A stretch of DNA of 34,906 bases from Psychrobacter sp. Its GTDB lineage: Bacteria; Pseudomonadota; Gammaproteobacteria; Pseudomonadales; Moraxellaceae. The translations under genes were made by a program, and so were the position numbers. The stretch's first letter is position 1. The number at the start of each line of letters is the position of its first letter. Positions 18,775-26,816 of the stretch are shown here, in pieces. The stretch covers positions 51,860 to 86,765 of the forward strand of contig JAGLBE010000011.1 in the NCBI GenBank assembly GCA_018260445.1, in the 5' to 3' direction. The notes beneath the pieces were generated by a model, which saw only the letters and a program-made list of their open reading frames with translations, did not search any database and was not told the DNA's origin.

Positions 18775-18783
18775 TGCTATAAT
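18775..18783 (+). promoter_or_regulatory. Candidate extended -10 promoter for cytochrome c4
   Basis: TGC followed by TATAAT is an extended -10 element. No -35 hexamer is recognisable, as can be the case for extended -10 promoters. It would give a leader of about 280 nt that contains the 12-bp array. Confidence 0.35.
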
Positions 18784-18984
18784 TGGGACATTCATTATTC
18801 TTTGTGACGCATTATAACGCCAGTCTATCGTTGCTAGTTTAAGGTTGAATGGCTATTAAGCGCATGGCGACATCGTTAACGCCGTGGGTTAGTCGTTAAA
18901 TGTCTGTATTGGTATGGGTAGAACTACCTTTATAAGATGGCCTTTTTGATAACGATAGTTTAAGACCTTAAGACTTTAAGCGTT

Positions 18985-19032
18985 GTTATAGTCACCGTTA
19001 TAGTCACCGTTATAGTTACCGTTATAGTCACC
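18985..19032. repeat. 12-bp tandem repeat upstream of cytochrome c4
   Basis: Four copies of GTTATAGTCACC (third with one change) end 39 bp before the ATG of the cytochrome c4 gene, within its probable untranslated leader. Confidence 0.95.
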
Positions 19033-19071
19033 TTAGCTACCGCCTGAAAGATTTAGTAGGATTAAACCACC

Positions 19072-19737
19072 ATGAAAAAATTGCTCGCTGCCACCAGCTT
19101 ATTGTTTGCCAGTATCAGCGCTCATGCGGTCATGACCGTACCAGAATACGACATTGCAGCGGGTAAACAGATTGCTGAAACGGTGTGTGCGGCTTGTCAT
19201 GGTTTGACAGGGGTGAGTATTGTGCCTACCCAGCCAAATCTTGGCGGCCAGAATGTTCGCTATCTTTATAAGCAACTGGTAAACTTTAAACAAGGGCATC
19301 GCATCAATAATATTATGCAGTCCCAAGTGGCGCCATTGTCGCAGCAGGACTTGGCCAATGTCGCTGGCTATTATGCGGCGCAAAAGCCTTGGGGTGCTTT
19401 TGCAGGCAACCCTGCCACAACAGAGGCTGCGACTAAATTGTTTTTAGGCGGCGATAAAATGCGTGGGGTGATTCCTTGTTCAGGCTGTCATGGACCTAAA
19501 GCCGGTGGCAATGCTTATGCCGCATTCCCACGCTTAAGTGGTCAGCATCCCGAGTATTTAAGCCTGCAGCTGAAAAAGTTCCGTGCGGCTGGGCGTGAAG
19601 ATGATGTGACCAAAGACAATAAGCGCTTTAATGACGGTAAAAAAGAGACAGATAAAGGCATGATGCAGGTGGTTGCCTCACGACTGTCTGATAATGATAT
19701 CAAAATGCTGTCACAGTTTTTAAGCGCGGCGCATTAG
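19072..19737 (+). CDS. Cytochrome c4 (di-haem)
   Basis: Periplasmic di-haem c-type cytochrome of 221 aa. A short signal peptide ends around SAHA (residue 19). The two haem motifs are C39-A-A-C42-H43 and C136-S-G-C139-H140, about 97 residues apart, as expected for the two-domain c4 fold. Each half repeats the same pattern (CHG, then LGGQN.RYL.KQL..FKQG in the first half and LSGQHPEYLSLQLKKF in the second). Cytochrome c4 passes electrons to cbb3-type or other terminal oxidases in related bacteria. An AGGA ribosome site precedes the ATG. Confidence 0.95.
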   Translation: MKKLLAATSLLFASISAHAVMTVPEYDIAAGKQIAETVCAACHGLTGVSIVPTQPNLGGQNVRYLYKQLVNFKQGHRINNIMQSQVAPLSQQDLANVAGYYAAQKPWGAFAGNPATTEAATKLFLGGDKMRGVIPCSGCHGPKAGGNAYAAFPRLSGQHPEYLSLQLKKFRAAGREDDVTKDNKRFNDGKKETDKGMMQVVASRLSDNDIKMLSQFLSAAH

Positions 19738-19810
19738 CATTAATAGCCAAGCTAACGTGTTTATCATCTGACTAAACTTGAGCAGCCCAAAGCAACAAAC
19801 TTAGCACGAC

Positions 19811-19834
19811 AAAACCCCGATTATCGGGGTTTTT
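19811..19834 (+). terminator. Rho-independent terminator of cytochrome c4
   Basis: Stem AAAACCCCGA / TCGGGGTTTT with a 3-nt TTA loop and a T run, 73 bp after the stop codon. Confidence 0.9.
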
Positions 19835-19893
19835 GTTATTATGTCATTTAGTATTTCCTAACTTAGCGTTATGATTGTCTTAACACACTGTGG

Positions 19894-21060
19894 ATGTCTA
19901 TACTCATGCCAAATCGATTTGCTGCGCTGCTTATTGCCGCTTTATTACCGCTCTTGTTATTTAAATGGTTTATACCGTCACCCACAGGTCAAATTGATGT
20001 TTGGTTAATGTGGCTGGGCGCTATGATTGGCGTGGGGTTACCCTTGTTATATGCCGAGATTGGGCTTGCCACACGCAGCCAACAAACCCCGTTGCAGGGC
20101 ATGCAAGCGCTCACTCGCCAGGCCGATGCTGGCACAGGATGGCGCAGCTTTGCTTGGCTTAGCGTGGTGTTGGCATGGGTTATTGCAGCGCTGAGCATCG
20201 ATGCGGTTAGTGCTGGTGCCCTAGAGGCCACCCGCGATATGGGGGTTAATCTAGAGGTTCCCCTCTTTGCTCTAGCGGCAGTGATGGTCATTATTGCCGG
20301 CTTGCTAAGTTTATTGGGCAGTGCCCCATTAATGATGGCGGTTGCGCTCATTGCTATCGCCTTTATCATGGCGATATTTGCTAACTTGGCTGCTTGGACA
20401 CCGCCTAGCTTGACTGACGCCACGTGGTCTGAATGGGCAAGGGTAGTGGTTTTGGCCTTGGTCAGTGTGGGCGTGGGCACGGGGTTATATTGGTTTAGCA
20501 GCCCGCAAGTGAGTGTCTCTGGCACAGCCACCATTCCAACAAATGGCTCGCCCGAGCCAGCGGCCAATGCCAGCAAAGCGGGTCGTGCTGGGCGGCATAT
20601 TGCCAGCAAAACGGTGTGGCCGATTTGGATAATGCAACTGCTGGTGGGCAGTTTGGCCTTGGTATTTAATGTGGGCAGCTTACCTGCTATAGCGACGTTT
20701 GTATATACCTTAGGGGTGATAGCAGCCGCTGCCTTTTTAATCCATTATGCCAGTGGACAAATGGCGTCTCGCCTTGGCAAATTTGGTATCTGGCTTGCCA
20801 CGCTGATTAGTATGCTTAGCACCGTTGTTATGGTCGTGGTGGCCAATCCAGCGATGCTCAGTAACGTTTTAATCGTCCTAAGCTTGCTAAGTGCTTTAAT
20901 CTTAGCCCTTTTTGCCGGCTGGAAAATGAAAATTAGCCACATGCGTAAATCGTTAAACTTTAAGTCAGAAAGCTTTTATAACCTATGGCGTATGGCGATT
21001 CGCATCCTAACGCCCTTGCTGATTATCAGTGCCATAATAGGTTTTGTGATTGGATGGTAA
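19894..21060 (+). CDS. Multi-pass membrane protein, possibly divergent NSS/SNF-family transporter
   Basis: Protein of 388 aa with about eleven hydrophobic segments. Some pieces recall the neurotransmitter:sodium symporter family: WLGAMIGVGLPLLYAEIGLATRSQ resembles the NSS TM2 region (LLAGIPLLLLEFALGQ type), and LALVSVGVGTGLYWFSS resembles the unwound TM6 (SLSLGFG type). Overall similarity is weak, and the usual TM1 sodium-site motif is not clear, so transport activity is uncertain. A long cytoplasmic or periplasmic linker (about 200-232) is rich in Ser, Pro and Ala. The ATG at 19906 (codon 5) has a better upstream purine stretch and could be the real start. Its stop overlaps the next gene. 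Confidence 0.6.
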   Translation: MSILMPNRFAALLIAALLPLLLFKWFIPSPTGQIDVWLMWLGAMIGVGLPLLYAEIGLATRSQQTPLQGMQALTRQADAGTGWRSFAWLSVVLAWVIAALSIDAVSAGALEATRDMGVNLEVPLFALAAVMVIIAGLLSLLGSAPLMMAVALIAIAFIMAIFANLAAWTPPSLTDATWSEWARVVVLALVSVGVGTGLYWFSSPQVSVSGTATIPTNGSPEPAANASKAGRAGRHIASKTVWPIWIMQLLVGSLALVFNVGSLPAIATFVYTLGVIAAAAFLIHYASGQMASRLGKFGIWLATLISMLSTVVMVVVANPAMLSNVLIVLSLLSALILALFAGWKMKISHMRKSLNFKSESFYNLWRMAIRILTPLLIISAIIGFVIGW

Positions 21061-21398
21061 ACGCAATGCTAGAGGAGACGCCCACGCTGCCCATCAGCTT
21101 AGCCTATGCGCCAACGCCTGATAAACAGTTGTATTTGGAGATAAAGGTGGCTGTGGGTACGCAGCTGCTGCAAGCACTGCAGCAAGTGGGCTGGTTGTGC
21201 GCTTATCCTGAGCTTGGGCGGTGGTGCCAGGCGCATCATCTTGATACGCAAGTCGACAATAAGCGCTGGTGGGTAGGGGTGTATGCCGATAAAGCCTTGT
21301 TAACCTATACTTTAAAGGCGCACGATCGTATCGAGGTGTATCGCCCTTTAAGCATAGAGCCAATGCGCAAGCGTAAAAACAGAGCAACCCAGCAATAA
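21054..21398 (+). CDS. RnfH family ubiquitin-like protein
   Basis: Small protein of 114 aa with the RnfH pattern: ISLAYAPTPDKQLYLEIKVAVGTQLLQALQQVGW, then VGVYADKALLTYTLKAHDRIEVYRPLSIEPMRKRKNR. RnfH proteins have a ubiquitin-like beta-grasp fold; their role is unclear. In many gammaproteobacteria the gene lies near bamE, as it does here. The ATG at 21054 overlaps the stop of the membrane-protein gene (ATGGTAA), which suggests translational coupling; ATG 21066 is the alternative. A longer open frame upstream lies wholly inside the previous gene and is rejected. Confidence 0.85.
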   Translation: MVNAMLEETPTLPISLAYAPTPDKQLYLEIKVAVGTQLLQALQQVGWLCAYPELGRWCQAHHLDTQVDNKRWWVGVYADKALLTYTLKAHDRIEVYRPLSIEPMRKRKNRATQQ

Positions 21399-21428
21399 CG
21401 CTGGCCCTATGCCGCCTATGCTTAGTCT

Positions 21429-21496
21429 CAAAGCCTCTCAACATCTAAGCCTCTCAACAAACATCTAAGCTTCTAAACATCTAAGCTTCTAAACAT
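21429..21496. repeat. 16-bp degenerate tandem repeat
   Basis: Two clean copies of AACATCTAAGCTTCTA plus a partial one (21460-21496), preceded by degenerate copies of the form AACATCTAAGCCTCTC. It lies just after the RnfH gene, next to the larger 13-bp array. Confidence 0.85.
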
Positions 21497-21507
21497 GGCC
21501 GCCTAAC

Positions 21508-21676
21508 TTGTTAACTATGCTTGTTAACTATGCTTGTTAACTATGCTTGTTAACTATGCTTGTTAACTATGCTTGTTAACTATGCTTGTTAACTATGCTT
21601 GTTAACTATGCTTGTTAACTATGCTTGTTAATTATGCTTGTTAATTATGCTTGTTAATTATGCTTGTTAATTATGG
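21508..21676. repeat. 13 x 13-bp tandem array
   Basis: Thirteen uninterrupted copies of a 13-bp unit. Copies 1-9 read TTGTTAACTATGC and copies 10-13 read TTGTTAATTATGC (last base G in the final copy). Each of the first nine contains the palindrome GTTAAC. It lies in the 426-bp gap between convergent genes (RnfH and bamE), so it is not in a promoter region. The rest of that gap holds the 16-bp repeat and a two-copy 19-20 bp repeat (CAAGCGGTNACGGTAATAAG) at about 21724-21763. Confidence 0.97.
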
Positions 21677-21768
21677 TTACTTAGTCGATAAACCACCTTT
21701 ATTATCATTATATTATCGATTATCAAGCGGTTACGGTAATAAGCAAGCGGTGACGGTAATAAGATAGC

Positions 21769-21801
21769 AAAAAGAACAGAGCCTTTAGACAAGGCGACTC
21801 T
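21769..21801 (-). terminator. Probable terminator of bamE
   Basis: Read on the minus strand, AGAG(bulge)CCTT pairs with AAGGCTCT around a short loop and is followed by GTTCTTTTT, 24 bp or so after the bamE stop. The stem has a 3-nt bulge, so the call is moderate. Confidence 0.45.
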
Positions 21802-21824
21802 TGGCGCCCAGTAACCTAACAGGT

Positions 21825-22211
21825 CTATATTGCTTTAGTCGGCAAGGTTTCGACCCCGGCAATCGCTTTCACCAAGCCTGCATCATCAAAATAAATAATA
21901 AGGTGTTGACTGGCATCTTGCACCTTTTGTAACCCTTCACGCTTGCCATAGGTGCCGGGTGTATAGTCATAGATATAGTCCCAACGATTCGGGGCTAGCG
22001 TATCACGCACGGCTGGGCTGCCAATCAAATACACCACTTGGGCTTTGCTCATACCCAGCTGCACTTTTTGCGCTTGTGCTTGAACCAGAGGCGTGCCTTG
22101 CGGTAAATCAATTTTATAAACCCCAAATGCCGAACATCCCGAGGTCAGTAGCAAAGCGGATAGGGATAAGGATAAAACTGTGCCGCGAAGGGCGTGTTTA
22201 AATAGTCTCAT
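21825..22211 (-). CDS. bamE: Outer-membrane assembly lipoprotein BamE (SmpA/OmlA)
   Basis: Small lipoprotein subunit of the BAM complex, 128 aa. The signal peptide ends in LTSGC with the lipidated Cys at residue 26. The SmpA/OmlA domain shows VQLGMSKAQVVYLIGSPAVRDTLAPNRWDYIYDYTPG, the hallmark of the family, followed by HLIIYFDDAGLVKAIAG. It is divergent from fur, a conserved bamE/fur pairing in Pseudomonas and Acinetobacter relatives. A GTGAG ribosome site lies before the ATG. Confidence 0.95.
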   Translation of the reverse strand: MRLFKHALRGTVLSLSLSALLLTSGCSAFGVYKIDLPQGTPLVQAQAQKVQLGMSKAQVVYLIGSPAVRDTLAPNRWDYIYDYTPGTYGKREGLQKVQDASQHLIIYFDDAGLVKAIAGVETLPTKAI

Positions 22212-22596
22212 AGCTCACATTTTCTATATAATGGGTGGATGATAAACGGTTGTATCCGTGGACAAAGAACGTTCAGAAGGCTGTATGAATGAAGCGTAGC
22301 ACCAGATCACAAGTAAGACATACCGAACTTATCAGCAAGCATCACGAAAAGAAGTCCGCATTTACAACTGTGTACGGTTCACAAGTATGGTTCAGGGTTA
22401 TCATTCTTAGTCTATAGTGGTCATAAATGATACGTCAATTACTTGCAATTTCCTACCACTTACGACATTATTTAATGCACTATGATTTATTGTCGAGCTC
22501 ATCACTGTTTTGCGTTGACTCGCTTTATCAATGAGTCTGCTAAATTTAAGAACCAGTATATAAACTTTTAAAAACTAGCAGGATATAAGGATAACT
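22212..22596. other. 385-bp divergent promoter region of bamE and fur
   Basis: AT-rich. A TTGACT hexamer at 22515-22520 faces fur, but the -10 positioned from it (TGCTAA or TAAATT) is poor. I see no convincing copy of the 19-bp Fur box, so autoregulation of fur is not supported by this reading. No repeats or small frames stand out. Confidence 0.5.
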
Positions 22597-23031
22597 ATGG
22601 GATTTACCAATCAGGATTTGCGCAAAGCCGGCCTTAAAGTAACGTTACCGCGTATTAAGATTCTTGGGCTATTAGAGAGTACCGAATACCATCATATGAG
22701 TGCCGAAGAGGTGTATAAAGCGCTAATTGAACAAGGGGAGGATGTGGGCTTAGCAACCGTCTATCGGGTGCTTACCCAGTTTGAACAAGCCGGCATCGTC
22801 GAGCGCCACAATTTTGAGAATAATCTCTCGGTGTTTGAGATTAAGCAAGACGAACACCATGACCATTTGGTTTGTGATGTTTGCGGCAAAATTATCGAAT
22901 TTCACAATCATCGCATCGAAGAGGAACAAATCAAAGTAGCCGCAGAGCATGGTTTTAAACTCTTAGGCCACTCTTTAGTACTGTATGGCATTTGCGCGAA
23001 TGCAGAGTGTCAAGCCTCTTTAAAGTCATAG
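22597..23031 (+). CDS. fur: Ferric uptake regulator Fur
   Basis: Iron-dependent transcription repressor of 144 aa. The N-terminal winged helix contains KVTLPRIKILGLL, HHMSAEEVYKAL (with H33) and GLATVYRVLTQFEQAGIV. Metal-site residues match E. coli Fur: H33, E81, H88 and H90, and the Cys pair C93-x2-C96 (CDVC). A further pair, C133 and C138, forms the second half of the structural zinc site. An AAGGAT ribosome site lies 4-5 nt before the ATG. The gene converges with pilU, with only 7 bp between the stops. Confidence 0.97.
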   Translation: MGFTNQDLRKAGLKVTLPRIKILGLLESTEYHHMSAEEVYKALIEQGEDVGLATVYRVLTQFEQAGIVERHNFENNLSVFEIKQDEHHDHLVCDVCGKIIEFHNHRIEEEQIKVAAEHGFKLLGHSLVLYGICANAECQASLKS

Positions 23032-23038
23032 CCCTAGC

Positions 23039-24172
23039 CTAGCGCGACGGGGCGGTTATGTCTAAAGACAGCCCTGCTATCTCATCATCCAAACCTTTGC
23101 CGGCGTTTTTACCCTCAAGCTTAATTTTTAGGCGCAAATCATTAGCCGAGTCGGCATGTTTAATCGCATCCTTAAAGGTAATTTCGCCTGCCTCAAATAG
23201 GTCAAATAACGCCTGATCAAAGGTTTGCATGCCAATATCACGCGAGCGGGTCATAATTGATTTAATTTCATGTATCTCGCCTTTACGAATGTAGTCGCCA
23301 ATAAGCTGGGTGTTGATTAAAATTTCAATCGCTGCTCGGCGGCCTTTTTCATCCGGTGAGGGGATTAATTGCTGCGCCACAATCGCCCTAAGATTCAACG
23401 ATAAATCCATAAATAACTGGCCATGGCGATCGGCCTCAAAAAAGTGAATAATGCGGTCGATGGCCTGATTGGCGTTGTTGGCATGCAAGGTGGCAAAAAC
23501 CAAATGCCCCGTTTCTGCATATTGAATGGCATAGCTCATGACCTCACGGTTGCGAATCTCACCAATTAAAATCACGTCTGGCGCTTGACGCAAGGTATTT
23601 TTTAGGCCGTTCTCAAAAGAGAGGGTGTCAATGCCCACTTCACGCTGGGTAATAATGCAGCCTTTATGTTGGTGCACATATTCAATAGGGTCTTCGATGG
23701 TAATAATATGACCACGAGAATTCTCGTTACGATGGCCTATCATCGCCGCCAACGAGGTCGATTTACCCGTACCCGTACCGCCCACCAATAAGATAATGCC
23801 GCGCTTGGTCATAGCCAAATCATTGAGGATAGACGGCAGTTTCAAATCTTGGATACTTGGAATATGGGTTTCAATGCGGCGTAAAACCATGCCAGCATGG
23901 TCACGTTGCACAAAGGCGCTCACCCGAAAGCGGGCACTCTCAAAACTGTCTGAAATTGCGAACTGACACTCATTGGTTTCGGTAAACTCCTGGCGCTGTT
24001 TGTCATCCATGATGCTGGTCACCAAAGTCATACACTGTTCTGACGTTAATGGCTTTTTACCCACCGGCATGATTTTTCCATTCACCTTGATGGAGGGGGG
24101 CACCCCTGCGGTAATAAATAAATCTGACCCAGATTGCTTGACCATTAATTGCAATAATTTATCAAAGTCCAT
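23039..24172 (-). CDS. pilU: Type IV pilus ATPase PilU
   Basis: PilT-like hexameric ATPase of the type IV pilus machine, acting with PilT in pilus retraction at the cytoplasmic side of the inner membrane. It is 377 aa. Walker A is GGTGTGKS (131-138), followed by the Asp box and IIGEIRNRE Walker B region (LIGEIRNREVMSYAI) and the His box GHLVFATLHANN. The C-terminal tail ends in KLEGKNAGKGLDDEIAGLSLD, longer than in PilT, as is usual for PilU. The gene follows pilT on the same strand, 234 bp downstream. Confidence 0.95.
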   Translation of the reverse strand: MDFDKLLQLMVKQSGSDLFITAGVPPSIKVNGKIMPVGKKPLTSEQCMTLVTSIMDDKQRQEFTETNECQFAISDSFESARFRVSAFVQRDHAGMVLRRIETHIPSIQDLKLPSILNDLAMTKRGIILLVGGTGTGKSTSLAAMIGHRNENSRGHIITIEDPIEYVHQHKGCIITQREVGIDTLSFENGLKNTLRQAPDVILIGEIRNREVMSYAIQYAETGHLVFATLHANNANQAIDRIIHFFEADRHGQLFMDLSLNLRAIVAQQLIPSPDEKGRRAAIEILINTQLIGDYIRKGEIHEIKSIMTRSRDIGMQTFDQALFDLFEAGEITFKDAIKHADSANDLRLKIKLEGKNAGKGLDDEIAGLSLDITAPSR

Positions 24173-24365
24173 AATGTCTCATTTTAATTTGCGATATACA
24201 TGCGGTTTACCAACGGTATTAGGTTTTACTTATTAACCACGTTAGCTGTTTAGCTATTGAACGCTTTAGCTGTTTAGCTTAGCTATAAAGACACTGTTTG
24301 GCGAAGCGGTGGCTAAATCACCCATTGCTTTTCAAGACGTCTTTAACTCAATAAACAGCAATAAC

Positions 24366-24413
24366 GATGGCTACAACGATGGCTACAAAGATGGCTACAA
24401 AGATGGCTACATA
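24366..24413. repeat. 12-bp tandem repeat beginning at the pilT stop codon
   Basis: Four copies of GATGGCTACAAA (plus strand). On the minus strand each unit reads TTTGTAGCCATC, and the TAG of the first unit is the pilT stop (24407-24409). Because the period is 12, every further unit carries an in-frame TAG, giving four stops in tandem. The array lies in the pilT-pilU gap. Confidence 0.9.
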
Positions 24414-25462
24414 AAGTCAGCAGGTTGTTTGGCATATGGCCTTGCCGTATCACGGGTAATGATGCCACGTGTGACCAAATCCTTTAAGGTTTGGTCTAGG
24501 GTTGTCATGCCATCGCTGGCACCCGTTTGAATGGCCGAATACATTTGGGCAATCTTATTTTCGCGAATCAGGTTACGAATAGCGGGCGTGCCTAGCATAA
24601 TTTCATGCGCGGCCACTCGGCCACCTGCTTTACGCTTTAATAGGGTTTGTGAGATGACCGCCTGCAAAGATTCGGACAACATCGCCCGAATCATATCTTT
24701 TTCTGCAGCAGGAAAAACGTCAATCACCCGGTCAATCGTTTTGGCAGCCGAGCTGGTGTGCAAGGTGCCAAACACCAAATGGCCGGTTTCAGCCGCACTC
24801 AGTGCCAAACGGATGGTTTCAAGGTCACGTAGCTCGCCCACCAAAATAACATCGGGATCTTCACGTAAAGCCGAGCGTAGCGCTGCATCAAACCCTAACG
24901 TATCACGATGCACTTCACGTTGGTTGACCAAGCTGCTTTTTGATTGGTGTACAAACTCGATAGGGTCTTCAATGGTTAAAATATGCTCTTTACGCGTATC
25001 GTTAATATAGTCCACCATGGCCGCTAGGGTGGTCGATTTGCCCGAGCCTGTTGGGCCGGTGACCAATACTACCCCACGCTTATAGCTGGATATTTTTTTG
25101 AAAACCTCGCCCATGCCCAACTCATCCATACTTAAGACTTTGGAGGGAATGGTACGAAACACCGCACCGGCGCCACGGTTTTGATTAAAGGCGTTTACCC
25201 GAAAACGGGCTAGCTGGGGGATTTCAAACGAAAAATCGGTTTCTAAAAATTCTTCATAGTCGGCGCGCTGCTTATCGTTCATAATGTCATAGATAAGCCC
25301 ATGCACCACTTTATGTTCCATAGGCGCCATGTTGATTTTGACCATCTCGCCATCAACACGTATCATCGCTGGCATACCCGATGAGAGATGTAAATCGGAT
25401 GCATTGTGTTTGAAAGCGAAGCGTAGCAAGTTCTCGATGCTTATGGATCCTTTATCTGCCAT
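24407..25462 (-). CDS. pilT: Type IV pilus retraction ATPase PilT
   Basis: Hexameric ATPase that powers pilus retraction and twitching motility. The 351-aa protein is close in sequence to Pseudomonas PilT over its whole length. Walker A is GPTGSGKS (136-143); the Walker B region is VILVGELRDLETIRLAL; the His box is GHLVFGTLHTSSAAKT; and the PilT-specific C-terminal motif AIRNLIRE, needed for retraction, is present. AAGGAA precedes the ATG. It is divergent from yggS, a conserved arrangement. Confidence 0.97.
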   Translation of the reverse strand: MADKGSISIENLLRFAFKHNASDLHLSSGMPAMIRVDGEMVKINMAPMEHKVVHGLIYDIMNDKQRADYEEFLETDFSFEIPQLARFRVNAFNQNRGAGAVFRTIPSKVLSMDELGMGEVFKKISSYKRGVVLVTGPTGSGKSTTLAAMVDYINDTRKEHILTIEDPIEFVHQSKSSLVNQREVHRDTLGFDAALRSALREDPDVILVGELRDLETIRLALSAAETGHLVFGTLHTSSAAKTIDRVIDVFPAAEKDMIRAMLSESLQAVISQTLLKRKAGGRVAAHEIMLGTPAIRNLIRENKIAQMYSAIQTGASDGMTTLDQTLKDLVTRGIITRDTARPYAKQPADFM

Positions 25463-25780
25463 AGTGTTATTCCTTTAATAAAAAGCTGCTTATTATCTAT
25501 TTCAATTAGCTTAAATATGGTATTACTTTAACCCAAATCGTCGCAAGGCTGTGATAACCTTCTAAATTCATGGGACTTGCGCAAAAACGATGTGACATTA
25601 TTAAAAACGACATTAAAAACGACATTAAAAACGACTGGGTAGAACTGGCTATATAGTATAGCTGATAGGATGGATTTTATCGTAACAGAATTAAGCGCAC
25701 GCGCCTATATCTAAATACATTGATAGGAGCGCAACCGAGAGCGAGCCTGAACATAATTAAAGTATTAAGGTAACACAATC
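25463..25780. other. 318-bp divergent gap between pilT and yggS
   Basis: Contains the 12-bp repeat at 25601-25635 and AT-rich sequence with probable promoters for both genes, none of which I can place with confidence. Confidence 0.5.
25601..25635. repeat. 12-bp tandem repeat between pilT and yggS
   Basis: Nearly three copies of TTAAAAACGACA, about 145 bp upstream of yggS. Confidence 0.9.
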
Positions 25781-26551
25781 ATGACCATGACCAATAACGA
25801 GACAAAAAAGCCCATGTTAAGCGAAGATGAGTTGTTAAATAACTGGCAAGATGTGCTCAATAGTATTCAGGTTGCCAGTCAAAAGGCTAACTCTGCCCAG
25901 CAAAACGTATGCTTATTGGCGGTATCCAAAACCAAGCCTGCAAGCATGGTCGCTGCCTTGGCCAAAGCGGGGCAAACAAACTTTGGTGAAAACTATCTGC
26001 AAGAGGCGGTAGAAAAAATAGCCGGCGTCAATGAGTTGTTACAGGCTGAGTTATCAAACAACCATCTGCCACAAAAAAAAGTGGTTTGGCATTATATTGG
26101 TCATATTCAGCGTAATAAAACCCGAGATATTGCCAACCATTTTGATTGGGTGCATACCATTGAGCGAGACATTATTGCCAAACGCTTAAATACCCAGCGC
26201 CCCGATAGCTTAGCAAAGCTTAACGTATTGATTCAAGTCAATATCGACGAAGAATACAGTAAATCAGGGTGTCTGCCCGATGCGGTTGCTGCGCTAGTGA
26301 GCAGCATGGTAAATTACGATAGGTTGTGCTTAAGGGGACTAATGATTATCCCATCGAAGCTTGAAGCGGGCACCAATCGGTCGGCCTTTAAGCGCACAAA
26401 GCGCTTGTTTGACAGCGTCGCCGCTACCCACCCTGAGCTGACCCAGTGGGATACGCTAAGTATGGGCATGAGTGCCGATTTAGAGGATGCCATTGAGCTT
26501 GGGTCAACGATGGTACGGGTCGGAAGTGCCATTTTTGGTGCTAGAGAGTAG
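25781..26551 (+). CDS. YggS family pyridoxal phosphate homeostasis protein
   Basis: PLP-binding protein of 256 aa with the alanine-racemase-like TIM barrel fold; it keeps PLP and amino-acid pools balanced and has no established enzymatic activity. The PLP lysine is K50 in LLAVSKTKP. Other family motifs are NFGENYLQEA, WHYIGHIQRNK, SMGMSADLEDAI and GSTMVRVGSAIFG. TAAGG lies 10 nt before the ATG. The neighbourhood next to pilT is conserved (E. coli yggS/yggR). Confidence 0.95.
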   Translation: MTMTNNETKKPMLSEDELLNNWQDVLNSIQVASQKANSAQQNVCLLAVSKTKPASMVAALAKAGQTNFGENYLQEAVEKIAGVNELLQAELSNNHLPQKKVVWHYIGHIQRNKTRDIANHFDWVHTIERDIIAKRLNTQRPDSLAKLNVLIQVNIDEEYSKSGCLPDAVAALVSSMVNYDRLCLRGLMIIPSKLEAGTNRSAFKRTKRLFDSVAATHPELTQWDTLSMGMSADLEDAIELGSTMVRVGSAIFGARE

Positions 26552-26663
26552 CGGCAAGGTTTGCGCCAAATGAGGGGGCAATACCAAATCTAAAAATTAA
26601 GATACTGAGGAAAACGACTGCAAATGCTACAAAGGGTAGGGTTAGCGAGTTTGAACCAATATT

Positions 26664-26708
26664 CACATAATTCACATATTTCACATAATTTACATAATTT
26701 ACATAGTA
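26664..26708. repeat. 9-bp tandem repeat after yggS
   Basis: Five degenerate copies of CACATAATT, in the convergent gap between yggS and nadE. A minus-strand frame over it (a YVN repeat) is an artefact. Confidence 0.85.
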
Positions 26709-26745
26709 TAGGTTGTTTTTCAACAACGGTATCAATCAAAAAAGC

Positions 26746-26771
26746 AAAAAAAGCGCCCTAGGGCCCTTTTT
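26746..26771. terminator. Bidirectional terminator of yggS and nadE
   Basis: A-rich, GCGCC-CTAG-GGGCC-like stem with one G-G/C-C mismatch, flanked by A and T runs on both sides, so it can end transcription from both convergent genes. Confidence 0.7.
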
Positions 26772-26816
26772 CACGAGTTTTTAATGCGTTCTCATGCGAT
26801 TTGTTTGGCGTAATCG

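Larger units (their letters stand above)
18564..19071. other. 508-bp gap between the two cytochrome genes
   Basis: It contains the terminator of the c5 gene (18665-18689), an extended -10 motif TGCTATAAT (18775-18783) and the 12-bp array before the c4 gene. No open reading frame of note is seen. Confidence 0.6.

Noticed and set aside
20985-21053. Longer version of the RnfH-family gene
   Set aside because: The extra codons lie wholly within the membrane-protein gene and do not match the family.
21508-21676. CRISPR array
   Set aside because: The units are directly adjacent with no spacers, and no cas genes are present.
22212-22596. Fur box in the fur promoter
   Set aside because: No stretch resembles the 19-bp consensus well enough to call.
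24309-24530. Plus-strand frame with DGYNDGYKDGYK repeat
   Set aside because: Product of the 12-bp array and of the pilT antisense strand.
26541-26735. Minus-strand frame with YVNYVNYVK repeat
   Set aside because: Translation of the 9-bp array at 26664-26708; overlaps the 3' end of yggS.
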